DNA of 64,000 bases from Anomaloglossus baeobatrachus (GCF_048569485.1 NC_134355.1:395634430-395698429); one strand, 5' to 3'. Counted from the first letter of the stretch, positions 32,430 to 43,400 are shown. Program-made: numbers and translations. Notes: a model not told the origin generated them from the sequence alone.

Positions 32430-33353
32430 TGTGTAGCGCCCCTGAAGCCATGAGAAGCTACAGGGAACTGCAGCCTGTCAAAGATGCATGGCCTACCCCC
32501 AGGGACCCAGAAGACCAGTGACGGGAACATCAAAAAACATATAATCCTTGTTTTTCCCTTCCTTAAGAAGTGGTGACAGGCTAGGGTTGGACCCAATGGA
32601 TGGACACCTAGGGGTCGAACCGAACCAGTCCACTAGACGACAACCAGGGGGGAGAGGTCAGACAGTCAGTAAGTGGAAGTGAAAGGTGACGGACGTAACA
32701 ATACTGACGGGAGAGTGTAACAGTGTGCTACCAGGCTAAGGCATGTGGTTGCCAAAGGAGTACGGTGGAGTACTCTCAGAGCCATAGCACCGGTGGGGTG
32801 CAGAGCTCTAGGTCAGGAAAACACTCCAGGCAGACCTTATAAAATGTGCACAGTGAGGGGAACGTCCAGAACCTCACTGACCGTAGAGTCCGTTCCACAG
32901 CAGTGACGGGAGAACAAGGGGACTGGGACATGAGGACCGACCCGACAGAGTTCAAACTGCCTCCCATACGGACCAGAACCAAAAGACAACCAGGAGGGGA
33001 CCCCCAGATGCTCCAAGCGACGGGGACCCACCAACCAGAGACAGGTGCAGGGGAAAGAAGCAACCAGGTCCATCAATTATCCCCTGGGGCTTAGCCCTAC
33101 TTGTGGAGGGCCGCAACATCCAGGCTGCCATTAACATCGGCCACAGTAGTGAGAGATTGTGCAGCGGCAGCTCCATCCATATAGCCGCAACCCGCAAGTG
33201 GCGTCATAACAAAAACTTTATTATCATCTTTGTAAATACCCCTTTTAAAAGCGACCCCCCATGGACATGGAACCAGGCAGCGACCATTACACCCGTGACA
33301 CTTTCCAGTAAAACTAGGCCCTGGATCGAGTACCCCATAGCCCTGGGGTGTGA
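32430..33353. mobile_element. Possible solitary LTR fossil
   Basis: A GC-richer, non-coding block of about 0.9 kb starts TGTGTAGCGCCCCTGAAGCC and may end near GGTGTGACA. The TG...CA limits and the contrast with flanking AT-rich DNA suggest a retroelement terminal repeat standing alone. No clean target duplication was found, no partner repeat is present, and the family is unknown. It looks old. Confidence 0.3.
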
Positions 33354-33691
33354 CAGCTGCAGGTGTAATCCAAGGGCCATATCAGTGGTGCATGAACAAA
33401 GAAAGATGCTAAGCCAGTCTGACAATGATGGAAGATGGACAAGACTAGTGCGTGCTGTGTTTTATTTTCACATGGACACATTTCAATAGCAAAACCGGAC
33501 CCCTTTTCTGTTGTGACTGATGTATGGCTATAAACATGGACTGGCTTATCTACTGAATTGAGCCACTCAACCAGCCTCCATCAAATATTGATCAAATAAC
33601 TTCTCCTGCGTAGAACCCTTGCTGAAAGGCCAATAATACTCGATGTTCCATACTGAAAGTATATTATAAGTAAATTATATACATTTCTACT
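33354..33691. other. No recognisable feature
   Basis: AT-rich, no gene or repeat identified. Confidence 0.4.
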
Positions 33692-33735
33692 TTAAAGGAA
33701 TCTAAATGGTTTTTTTTCCAGCTATTCCATTTTAA

Positions 33736-35399
33736 AGTGATTCTGTCACCACTTTGACCTTTTTGCACTGTTAATATGGCCATACAGATTATAGAATGCT
33801 GACAATAGTCTTACCTTTATGTTTCATATCAGATGCCTTGTGGAAAAAAATCACGTTTTATCACTTTATATAAATGAGCTGTTCCAGGCTATGGGGCAGA
33901 TGCTGCCTGGAAGATAACTCCGCCTCCAGAGATTATTTTAAATAAAAGGAGTGCTACCAGTGTGGGACAGGTACTGTAACTGACACTGAACAGGAGAAAT
34001 GAAATATGTCTTCTTTCAAACACATTTTTTGCAGCTCCCTGAGCTCTGCTTCATTACAACTATATTGCAACATTGTCTGCCTGAGAGCTGGAGGTTGAAG
34101 GTTAGAAGAACCTGCAGAAGTGTGTTAATTACTCACAGCTCTGCAGTGAGAGAGGCAGCCGCCATCACATATCACACTGGTTACAGTTAGTTAGTGTCTG
34201 TGATTGGTTGTTGGGTGCTTCACACATATAGTAGTGTAAAAATAAATAAATAATTTAAAAGAATGACGCAGCACTCTGTGGTATTTTTTATTCTCAGCGC
34301 AGAAAAAGCAGACGGCTATGGGCTTCCACCCCCATCTGCCCGGCTTTACCTTGGCTGGCAATCAAAATACAGGGAAGCGCATTATTTTTTTTTCATTATT
34401 TAAAAAACTAATTAAAAAAAAGAAAATAAGTGGGCTTCTTTCGTATTTTAATCACCAGTCAGGTAAAACCAGACAGCTGGGACCTGGGATTCTCAGCGTG
34501 GTAAGGCCCAAGTGTTCTGGGCCCCGCACACTAGAAACCACAGCCCGCAGCCACCCCTGGAAATGGCGTATTGTTTCTTTACCCAACTCGTCCAGCGGCC
34601 CTGATGGCGGTGGCATGCTGAATAATAAAGGGGTTAATACCAATTTTGTATTCTCATCTGGTACTAAGCCTGAAATTCATGGTGTCCCACCAAATTAGAC
34701 ATGGCCACCATGAATTTCTAGTAAACAGTAAAAAAAAACCACAACACGTAGAATTTTTTTATTATTACAAATAAAACAGAAAAAACATTTAGAGACTCCA
34801 TCCCTATTATAAAAAATTCTTAGTCTGACATAGTCCACAAGGAGAGCAATGTCAGCTCTGCTTAATCGCTCTGTAGAGACTAGCATCTCTACAGAGTAAG
34901 AAGCAGGCTGACACTGACAGTGACAGTCAATGTTCAATTGAGTCCATGGCTAAGCCTACTCGGGTGAACCCTGATGTCACCGTGAACACTGCCGAAAAAA
35001 GCCGAAGACTGGCAAGGACGAGTAGTGCAGTGAATACCCCCGGAAGTTAATGATCGAACCCGGAAGCAGAAGTGGCAAGGAGATAGCGGGTCTGCAGGAC
35101 GCGCCGCGGGATTAGTAAATATAATGATAATGTTTATTATTAACTATATTCTTTATTTTACAGCTCCCCTGCCCCATCCTATAACTATAAAGTCCAAGCT
35201 CAGGGTTCGGAGGCAAGTTTGCGTTATCTCTGGTCCCAAACTCGAACTTAACAAAAAACTCAAGCGAGTCTCCCAATCCCGAACATCGAGGGGTTCGCCC
35301 ATCACTACAAGGCATCTTATATGAGACAGGTATGACTTTTTTCAGCGTTCTATTAACATATTAACAGTTTAAAAAGTTCAAAGTGGTGATAGATTCCCT
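33736..35399. mobile_element. Inner TTAA MITE with hAT insertion
   Basis: TTAA lies at 33732-33735 and 35400-35403. The ends are AGTGATTCTGTCACCACTTT and AAAGTGGTGATAGATTCCCT. Internal arms continue: GAATGCTGAC and CATATCAGATGCCTTG on the left pair with CAAGGCATCTTATATG and CAGCGTTCTATTAAC on the right. Between the arms is a hAT-type sequence ending at 35307. The AGGGAATCTNTCACC end type is shared by many TTAA MITEs. Confidence 0.65.
34211..35307 (+). mobile_element. hAT-type element, right portion
   Basis: The right terminus is GGTTCGCCCATCACTA, the inverse of the TAGTGATGGGCGAACC type of hAT end seen at 39050 and 12655. The interior has ATAAATAAATAATTTAAAAG, CGGCTATGGGCTTCC and ATTCATGGTG/CACCATGAATTTC blocks resembling those of the element at 12655-17118. 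No left terminus was found, and the left boundary is approximate. It lies inside a TTAA MITE. Confidence 0.5.
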
Positions 35400-35489
35400 T
35401 TAAAACTGAATAGCTGAAAAAAAAAACATTTAGATTCCTTTAAAGTAGAAAAAGCACAACTGATTTAAACATTATCAATCTGTAACTAA

Positions 35490-36035
35490 AGCGGGCTTTA
35501 CACGCAACGAAATCGCTAACGAGATGTCGTTGGAGTCACGGGATTTGTGACGCACATCCAGCCTCGTTAGTGACGTTGTTGCATGTGAAACTCAGGAACG
35601 ACCGTTAATGATTAAAAATACTCACCATATCGTTGATCGTTGTCCAGTCGTTGTAATCCCGATTATCATTGCTGTTGCAGGACGCAAGTTGTTCGTCGTT
35701 CCTGCGGCAGCACACATTGCTATGTGTGACACCGCAGGAACGAAGAACAACCTCGTACCTGCGGCCACCGGCAATGAGGAAGGAAGGAGGTGGGCGGGAT
35801 GTTCAGCCCGCTCATCTCCGCCCATCCGCTTCTATTGGGCGGCCGCTTAGTGACGTCGCTGTGACGCCGAACGAACCGCCCCCTTAGCGACGTTGCTAGG
35901 CAGGTAAGTACGTGTGACGGGTGTAAGCCTTGTTGTGTGCCACGGGCCGTCGATTTGCCTGTGACGCACAACCGATGGGGGTGGGTGCTTCCACCAGCGA
36001 CATCGCTAGCGATGTTGCTGTGTGTAAAGCCCACT
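35490..36035 (-). mobile_element. Harbinger-type MITE, copy 5
   Basis: This 546-bp element is flanked by TAA at 35487-35489 and 36036-36038. The inverted ends are AGCGGGCTTTACACGCAACG and GTGTAAAGCCCACT. The core (GCTCATCTCCGCCCATCCGC, GGCGGCCGCTTAGTGACGTC, GCCGAACGAACCGCCCCCTT) is in the same orientation as copy 3. The CAGGAACGA/GTTCCTGCGG inverted blocks are well kept, suggesting a relatively young copy. Confidence 0.85.
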
Positions 36036-36038
36036 TAA

Positions 36039-36582
36039 GTGGGCATACATCTTAGATAACTGTCAGAAATACGCTGTTGGGGTCGACAGCTACGTATATT
36101 TCTCGAATTTGCCACAAACCAGAGTATTCAACTTGGTTGAGGATTGACGCATTCTCTTTTGGAGGAACAGAAAAAGCCACTGATCATTTGGCTATAACAT
36201 AATGTCCTGTAAAATTAAAGGATTGGGCGTTTGAATACAAAATGCCTGCTCTTTGAACAGAAAATAATAATAATTATAATAATAAAAAAAAATTCCCATA
36301 CACATTAGATGACCAGCCAGACCTTCCAAAATCCAAGTGTTGATCCAACTTAATGTTTTAGTGGCCTTAAGAAAGGAAGTCTGCTGGAAATGCACTATAT
36401 ATATGACGCACTCATATAATTAATAGCTGATATGGCTCAGAAAATGGAGAAGCTATGGCTATTTTTAAAGCTGCAGGATTGCTTTTTTAGGGGGTGCACA
36501 CTAATAGTCTTCTTAACCAGTGGTCAAGCATGAAGGTAAGGGAAAGACATATCAAAACATTACGCTCAATTTTAAATTAAAA

Positions 36583-36628
<46 letters not shown>

Positions 36629-37799
36629 CATACAATTCACAATAGGTGACAGTTATAGCTCATTTATTCTCCTCCCTGTACATTGACCGCTGTACAGCTC
36701 ACAGATCATATCCACCAAGCTCTGCTGCGGATGTCAGTGGCCATTTTCATTGTAATTGTTCCAGTGGTCCAAGTTACCACTATTAAATATATTTCTGCAT
36801 GTTTTTAAGAGAAGCTCAGGCTAGATCGAAGATCGGCTACCATAATCATGAACATAATCATGTACTGTAAATGAAATGTTTCAGTATAATGTTTCAATTA
36901 GTAAAATATATATATATAGATGATATATTCCTGTTAAGACTTTCCTGATCCAAATGAGAGACCGACCAGTGGTAATTGTAATATTTGGGATAATTTTCCA
37001 GTAGCTTTTTAACACGGTCCTATGCATATTCCAATGTACTCATTTTACTACAGAATATATATATACATTACAGTAAATTATATATAATACTACTTAGACT
37101 CTTAAGGCCTCTAATGGGAAAACTATACTCTATAAGAAATTAAATTCATAGGGTTTTTTCTATGTGCAAGCTGTGTGGTACATTAGCATATTTCAGCATT
37201 GTTCTCAAGCTTATCCAGTCATGAATATATTGCTTACAGAAGAAAGGCACAAATGAAAGGGATTTAAATCCATTTTAGGTGTTTAGTCATGTAGAAAATA
37301 ATTGTAAAGCTGCAATATTTACAGCATAATTTGAAATAGAATGTGCACATGAAGAAAAATCATGTTTCCAAAATGATGATTTGTCATTAGATGACAAGAA
37401 ATGCAAAACATAAAGAAAACAGACAGTAGTGGAAATTTATTGTTCGGTTTACAACTGCAACATAGCGGATACTATTGAAGAGGAAATAGAATGCGCAATA
37501 TAATTATAAGAACAGTGGCTCAGATTTTTTAATAATGTCAGGAATTTACATAGTTGAGACCAGATTTATCATAGTTGCTGAAGATGGACACTGGCATGTC
37601 TTTGGACACACTTGTCTAACTCTTGTGCCCCCAGTGATAAAATTGCTTTGTAACAATTTTTTTGCACCAAAATTTCAACACAATGCGGTGAATATTAAAC
37701 CTCGCACCCCAGCAAGCCATAGCTCTTTCAAAACAAGCTAAGTCATCTTTTTAGATAATGGTTAAAAATGCTTGAAGAGATAGTAAGTGCAAATAGGGT
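36039..37799. other. No recognisable gene; AT microsatellite
   Basis: AT-rich DNA. A TA microsatellite lies at 36590-36624. Near 37510-37580 the texts GGCTCAGATTTTTTAATAAT and GACCAGATTTATCATAG resemble the GGCCCAGATTTATCAAG end of another MITE family (54555-56097), but no element boundary is clear. Confidence 0.4.
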
Positions 37800-38060
37800 C
37801 TTATTCTAAAACACGTCAGCAAAGGTGTTGTAAGGGTAGACTCACCTGGTGTGGTTATGAGAGTCACAACCACTGTAATGGCGTAAATACGGCTGCAGCA
37901 GAACCCATGTGGACATGCAGCTCAAATTTGGAGAAAAAGGGGTTAATAGACCGCACTGCCATAGAAGAGAGGATCCATGTAGAAGGAATGATTTTATGTT
38001 ACGTTTCAAAGCCTTATTGGCTTCTTCCTCAGGACAAATCATATCATCTCTTTTCTACAG
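37800..38060. repeat. Repeat with hammerhead-like core, minus strand
   Basis: The text GACTCACCTGGTGTGGTTAT, GAGAGTCACAACCAC and GGCTGCAGCAGAACCCATGT parallels ACTCACCTCAAGGAGTTGTG, TCAGTCACAACTCC and TCTGCTGCAGCCCCCGTGG in the insertion at 41871-42307, so the two are one family. On the minus strand, CTGAGGA (38026-38032) is followed by a stem AAGCC/GGCTT and then GAAACG (box at 38004-38007). That order (CUGANGA, stem II, GAAA) is the hammerhead ribozyme core, but U is G at one core position here. Boundaries are approximate. Confidence 0.4.
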
Positions 38061-38419
38061 CAGCGCGATCAGTTAACCATTTTCTCTCTAAATTTGAACT
38101 GCATCTTTTTAGACAAGGTACATAAAGAATTTTGATCGAAAACATTCTAAAAAGTGGCAAGTTTTTTGCATAGTGAGAAGCAGGACAAAAATATTGTGAC
38201 TTTTAGTGTTTCCAGGCAAGTCCTGGCCAGACAGATCATAGTTAAGCCCTCCGTTCAAATTCATGAAAATGTACCCCAATTTAATGATGAAAATTTGCCA
38301 GAAATGTACCCCAGACCATTCGAGACGCAGGACACTTATAACATATGCCTAATTAATTCCGTGATGGGCACCTCTTACATCTTACTTCACAACTCCACTA
38401 TTTTAAGACTCTCCTGTAC
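38061..38419. other. No recognisable gene
   Basis: A short open frame (38154-38423) has no identifiable features. Confidence 0.35.
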
Positions 38420-38423
38420 TTAA

Positions 38424-38633
38424 AGGGATATTCCCATCTCCAAGATCATATCCAAATATGTAGTAGGTGTAAAAATAATAATAATAATAATAGCACATTT
38501 CTCCAATTAGAAATATAGTAAAGTTCTCTTGATTAGCCATGTCTCTTACATCATGTGCAAGGCATTGCAGCTTAGGTATCCATGCAACTAACTAACTGTC
38601 ACTATATGAATGGACATAACCATGAGTTTAGAG
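38424..38633. mobile_element. Left half of a TTAA MITE
   Basis: TTAA at 38420-38423, then AGGGATATTCCCATCTCCAA and the same internal order as the left arm of 38638-38993, including TCATGTGCAAGGCATTGCAG. The right arm is absent, and a complete member of the same family follows immediately. Confidence 0.6.
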
Positions 38634-38637
38634 TTAA

Positions 38638-38993
38638 AGGGTTATTCCCATGTCCAAGATCCTATCTCAATATGTAGTCGGTGAAATAATAAGAATAGTA
38701 CACCTCCAATTAGAAATGTGGTATAGTTCTTCTGATATAGCCATGTCTCTTACTTCATGTGCAGGGCATTGCAGCTTAGGTATCCATGGTTACATCCATT
38801 CATATAGTGACAGTTAGTTAGTTGCTCATGGTCGTAACCATGGATACCTAAGGTCCTGCAACGCCCTGAACATGAGGTAAGAGACATGGCTATATCAGGA
38901 GAACTATACTACATTTCTAATTGGAGGTATTTGTTAATATTATTATTACACATACTACATATTGGGATAGGATCTTGGAGATTGGAATACCCC
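38638..38993. mobile_element. Complete palindromic TTAA MITE
   Basis: This copy is about 356 bp. TTAA lies at 38634-38637, with a decayed ATAA on the right. The left end is AGGGTTATTCCCATGTCCAA and the right end TTGGAGATTGGAATACCCC. The arms are complementary over most of their length: CAGCTTAGGTATCCATGGTT against CCATGGATACCTAAGGTCCT, and CCTCCAATTAGAAATGTGGT against TACATTTCTAATTGGAGG. It is the reference copy for 28276-31758 and 41649-42433. Confidence 0.75.
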
Positions 38994-39049
38994 ATAAATC
39001 ATATTTATATATTTCAGAATTTACCTGCTTAGAATTGTTATCTCATAAT

Positions 39050-39694
39050 TAGGGATGGGCGAGCATGCTCGCTGGTACTCGGTGCTTGCCCGAGCATCTC
39101 AGGACTCGAGATACTCGACGAGCGCCGAGTACAGTCGAGATGCTCGGGCACATGCTCGGCTCCCCCTCCCTGCATGTTGGTGCTCTTTACAGAGTCATTA
39201 CAGAGTCAGGTGATAGCTTCAGCTGATTACCGGGAGGTCCTGGAGCCGATCGGACATGTCCCGGGAGTCTACAGAGAGGTGAGTATAGTTTTTTTTTCTA
39301 CTGTTCACTTTTGATTTCGCTTAGCAGCGAATGTACAGGCAGAGAGAAGCTGCGGCACATACGCTACTATGCGAAAGTGCATGTCTCACCTGTCACACGG
39401 GAGGAGGAACACAGGATTCTTCCTCCCCCTAATACTCAGACAACATTGTTCACAGCAGTGACCTTGGAGACAGAAATACTTACAGAGGTCTTCCCCATGC
39501 TGTTCCCATGTCATTTGAGCACTGTTCTCATACATTTTTGAAATTTTTAGGCTTTCTGCAGACCGCCGGGGGAAAATGCTTGAGTTTCCCATAGGTTAAC
39601 ATTGGGCTCGGTGCTTGGGTCGAGCACCTGAGCATTTCTATATGCTCGATCTGAGCATTGAGCACCCAAGCATTTTATTGCTCGCTCATCCTTA
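39050..39694. mobile_element. Non-autonomous hAT element with exact 8-bp duplication
   Basis: CTCATAAT occurs at 39042-39049 and 39695-39702. The ends are TAGGGATGGGCGAGCATGCT and GCTCGCTCATCCTTA. Inside, GCTCGGGCA/TGCCCGAGC and GAGCATTGAGCACCC repeats dominate. The 645-bp element is non-coding. An open frame at 39311-39541 shows no recognisable domain. Confidence 0.85.
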
Positions 39695-39702
39695 CTCATA
39701 AT

Positions 39703-40112
39703 GTGTTAACATCATTAGGGTGCACCTTCACTATATTATTGGGGAGAGGCAGACTGACTAATACTGAAAATGTACTGGAATTACTCCTTGCCCGGTGGCC
39801 ATCTGTCTCTACTTGAAAAAGGCTGCGTTCATTTCTCTGCACAGCCAGGTGCACAGAGGCCAGTGTGCAAGGGAAAAACAACAAAGCAGTCAAAGTGCCA
39901 TACCAGCTTTACAGCCCCTTCATTCTCAGGATCATTGAGGACCCCAGAGATCAGACCTAAACAATATTCCATTACTTTATACAATGGAGAAAAAACATTA
40001 AACTGTATCTGTAAGCTGTAGGATTCTTTAATAAAATGTACTTTCTTAGTATATAAGGTTATCATTGATCTTTAAAGGTTAAAGCTTTTGCTAGCCAGTA
40101 AAGATGAGCAAA
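39703..40112. other. No recognisable gene
   Basis: Unique-looking sequence. Short frames at 39770-40021 and on the opposite strand overlap and show no domain. Confidence 0.4.
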
Positions 40113-40116
40113 TTAA

Positions 40117-40199
40117 CACTAGAACTACTGAGGTAGTCATTTTGACTACTTTGCACTATGTATTTCTATATAGGTGTCACGAGTCCAGTAGCTCTAGTG
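40117..40199. mobile_element. 83-bp TTAA MITE
   Basis: TTAA lies at 40113-40116 and 40200-40203. The ends are CACTAGAACTACTG and CAGTAGCTCTAGTG. GTAGTCATTTTGACTAC forms an internal palindrome. It is very small and non-coding. Confidence 0.7.
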
Positions 40200-40203
40200 T
40201 TAA

Positions 40204-40942
40204 TTAGAGTGGAATTATATTCTCCTTAAATCTTAGATTCGTATTCACAGAATTTTTTTTACTGTCCTTTGATCCATAGAAGTTTTGCAAACGTGCAGCA
40301 AGCTGCAACTGGGTTTTTCCTGAACCTCAAAGGGCTAGCAAACAGTTAAAAAAAATATTATTCACCTCATAGTCACCTGTACTGCCACTCCTGAAACCCT
40401 TTGTCTAGTCCTCAATGTCTCTACTTTTCCCCTTCTCCATCGCGTGCATCCTCTTTGGCCACTTCACTCCAGACTTGGACTTACTAGGAATCTGATGTTC
40501 CTGCACACCGGTCACGTCTTAATGCAAAGATGTCACAACAGCTGTTGTCAGAGTCACAATGATGTCTGAGACCTAAGTGCGCCAGAAGCCAGAGCCAAAC
40601 AGAATGATCATGATGTAAGAAGGGGAACAAGAGAGGTGGGGTGCAGAGATGGTAGGACCGGTGAGCTGAGAATTTGTATTTCTTTCTTTCATCCTAAGTT
40701 CATTGAGCTCTGAGGCCTGAGGAGGCTCCAATGCTTAATCTCTATTAACCAGTAATTATTCAAAATTCAATGAAATGGTCGGCAATCTACCACAAGAAGT
40801 ATAAGATAAAATCTAATTGAAAATATGCATGGCATAGAAAACAGAAACCAGAACCGACATAGTATGTACTCTTTGATTTGCATAAACTGGTATTTGTAAT
40901 TTATCAATGTCATCATACATAGAAACACGTGCAAGGTACATG
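40204..40942. other. No recognisable gene
   Basis: Mixed sequence with no convincing gene or bounded repeat. Confidence 0.35.
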
Positions 40943-41648
40943 CAGTGGTGTGCATGGGTTTGGGCACCCCTGGTCAAAATTAGTGTTATTGTGAACATTT
41001 AAGCAAGTTGAATATGAAATGATCTCTAAAAGGCATAAAGTTAAAGATGACACATTTCCATTGTGTTTTAGGCAAAAAAAATATTTATTTTCATCTTTTA
41101 CATTTTTAATTAACACAATGGGAAAATGGGCTGATGCAAAAGTTTGAGCACCCTGCTTGGTTAGTACCTAGCTGTTTGTAGGCAGCCGAGAGGCTTTAAA
41201 CTCTTGTTTGAGGGATTTTCATCCATTCTTCCTGGGAAAAGTTTTCCAGTTCTGTGAGATCCTGGGTCGTCTTGCATGCACTGCTCTTTTGAGGTCTAGC
41301 CACAGATTTTCAATGATGTTCTGATCAGGTGACTGTGATAGCCATTGTAAAACCTTCAGCTTGCGCCTTTTGAGGTCATCTATTGCGAATTTTGGCTTCT
41401 GTTTAGGATTATTATCCATTTGTAGAAGTCATCCTCTTTTCAACTTCAGATTTTTTACAGATGGTGTTATATTTGTATCAACAATTTGTTGCAATTTCAT
41501 TGATTCAATTTTTCCTTCTACCCGTGAAATATATTTGTGAATTTTAAATTGTAAAAGATGAAAATAATTATTTTTTTGGCTAAAATACAAAGGAAATGTG
41601 TAATCTTTCACTTTATGCCTTTTATAGATCATTTCATCCTCAACTTGC
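40943..41648 (-). mobile_element. Internally deleted Tc1-like element IV
   Basis: The left end is CAGTGGTGTGCATGGGTTTG. An inverted pair, GCAAGTTGAATATGAAATGA with GGCATAAAGTTAAAGATGAC (about 41001-41060), is mirrored by CTTTATGCCTTTTATAGATC and ATTTCATCCTCAACTTGC at 41610-41648. A minus-strand frame at 41419-41219 keeps the C-terminal transposase signature SQSPDQNIIENLWLDLKRAV, with the usual NPIE as NIIE. At 0.7 kb most of the gene is deleted. The right outer terminus is missing and abuts a MITE that also lacks its end. Confidence 0.7.
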
Positions 41649-42433
41649 TTATCTCCAAGATCCTATACCAATATGTAGTAAGTGTAATAAAAATAACATA
41701 AGCTAATATCTACAGTTAGAAATGTCTATAGTTTTCCTGATATAGCTATGTTGCTAACTTTATGTGCAGGACATTGCAGCTTAGGTACCCATGGTTACTT
41801 CCACTCATATAGTGACACTTAGTTGATCAGGGTCATAATACTTTAGCTGCAATGCCCTGCACATGAAGTAGGTATAAACTGTGGAGAAAGAAAGGGTCTT
41901 ACCCGGTATATATCCGGGGAAAATAAAAGGAATGCACTCACCTCAAGGAGTTGTGTCAGTCACAACTCCTACAAAAGCTTATGTTGTTGAGATGAAATCT
42001 GCTGCAGCCCCCGTGGTTGATAACAGAGAAAAATAGAGAACCGGTTTATGCCGCGCTATTCATCAGGAAGCAGGACAGGAAGATGGTCAATGTTCCTTTA
42101 TTGTAGCTTTTGTCTATACGCGTTTCAGGAGAACAAAAACAACATATCAGATATCAGAGATATGTTGTTTTTGTGCTGCATGCCCTAATGAAGGGAGCAG
42201 AGCTCCTGAAACGCGTACAGACAAAAGCTACAATAAAGGAACATTGACCATCTTCCTGTCTTATTTCCTGATGAATAGCGCGGCATAAACCCCTTGTCTA
42301 TTGTTCTCTGCACATGAAGTAAAAGACATGGTTATTTCAGAACTATACTACATTTCTAACTGGTGGTATTTGATAATATTTGTATTACACCTACTACATA
42401 TTGGATTAGGATCTTGAAGATGGGACTAGCACT
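41649..42433. mobile_element. Palindromic TTAA MITE with a retro-inserted repeat
   Basis: The left arm starts TTATCTCCAAGATCCTATAC, so the terminal 10 or so bases are gone. The right arm ends GGATCTTGAAGATGGGACTA before GCACT. It matches 38638-38993 throughout. It is interrupted at 41871-42307, with CTGCACATGAAGTA repeated on both sides (41857-41870 and 42308-42321). Confidence 0.7.
41871..42307 (+). mobile_element. Retro-inserted palindromic repeat with hammerhead-like core
   Basis: The insert is bounded by a 14-bp direct duplication (CTGCACATGAAGTA), the size expected of target-primed retrotransposition rather than cut-and-paste movement. It shares blocks with 37800-38060. It contains a long inverted repeat: 42045-42131 against 42202-42290 (GATGGTCAATGTTCCTTTAT and TACGCGTTTCAGGAG, with their complements). 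On the plus strand CTAATGA (42185-42191), a stem GGAGC/GCTCC and GAAACGCG (42208-) resemble a hammerhead core with one G-to-A change. No protein is encoded. A non-autonomous relative of Penelope-like or similar retroelements is a guess. Confidence 0.5.
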
Positions 42434-42459
42434 TTAGCTATAATAGGTACCAGTATATA

Positions 42460-42586
42460 TTTGGGAAGAGACCAGAGTACCTGAAGGAAACACACACAAA
42501 AACACAGGGAGAACATATAAACTCCTTGCAGATATTGCCCTTAAGCTGCAAATCAACAGTGCTAACCACTGAGCCACTGTACTACT
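42460..42586 (-). mobile_element. tRNA-derived SINE, truncated
   Basis: On the minus strand it reads AGTAGTACAGTGGCTCAGTG, GTTAGCACTGTTG and then GCAAGGAGTTTATATGTTCT, the same order as the SINEs at 2072-2294 and 49801-50012. The tail region is lost, and B-box text is degraded. Confidence 0.7.
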
Positions 42587-42759
42587 CATATACCCAAAAG
42601 TGTAATCACTGCCATGCACCAAAAAGAGAAGAGGAATGAAGTTGGTTCAGAAGAAATATCAATTGCATATGTGTGTAATATTAATTGCCCATTAATTGCA
42701 ACAGCACACCAGCTCATATCTCATTCATGTCCTATAAATATTAATTACCCATTTTATTG

Positions 42760-42875
42760 CAGCAGCTCCTATTCCAATACGTTTCACGTGTGTAGCTTCC
42801 TCAGGGGGTGTGAACGGAAGCTACACACGTGAAATGGGCATTAGGGATAGGAGCTCGTCTACTGCTGCAATATAA
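42760..42875. repeat. Palindrome with GAAACG box
   Basis: TGCAGCAGCTCCTATTCCAA and CACGTGTGTAGCTTCC on the left are mirrored by GGAAGCTACACACGTG and GGGATAGGAGC...TGCTGCA on the right. On the minus strand CTGAGGA (42798-42804) is followed after 12 bases by GAAACG. It resembles the 37800 and 41871 repeats in its core, though the intervening stem is weak. Confidence 0.5.
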
Positions 42876-43400
42876 AATCAGTAAATATGACATGATGATT
42901 TCTGCAAATTAGCACTAACGCACTTATGCAAATAATATCTCCTCTGCAGCGATTGCACTTCTCTAATCTTTTTGATGCATGGCAGTGATTATACTTTTGG
43001 CTATAAGTTATACCTAGCATAGTTAAGGATGGACTGGCATATCCATAGCCTATTAATACATTTGTAAGATCTTTATCTGCGCTTTTTTGCATTGCATTTC
43101 TTTTTTTGTGTGATGAGATTACAAATTCCACTTTATGCAAATCAAAGAGCGCATACTGTATGTAGATTCCAGTTACTGTTTTTTTATGCCATGTAGATTT
43201 TCCATTAGATTATAACCTATATTTCTTGTGGAAGTTTGCCAATCATTTCTACTGGGATTACTTTAACTTTATGGACTCTGCGTTTTCTTTTTTTTAATCT
43301 AGATTTTTGAGTTGCTATGCTTATAGGTAATTGATTTTCTTTAGATATGCAAATCTGGAATTATATAAGAATAGCCATATAATTATACAGACAGACTAAT
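42876..43400. other. No recognisable feature
   Basis: AT-rich DNA between repeats. Confidence 0.4.

Larger units (their letters stand above)
33696..35439. mobile_element. Outer TTAA MITE, carrier of a nested pair
   Basis: TTAA lies at 33692-33695 and 35440-35443. The arms are only about 40 bases each: AGGAATCTAAATGG then TTTTTTTTCCAGCTATTCCA on the left, mirrored by TGAATAGCTGAAAAAAAAAA and CATTTAGATTCCT on the right. A second TTAA element (33736-35399) occupies the exact centre of this palindrome. Confidence 0.6.
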
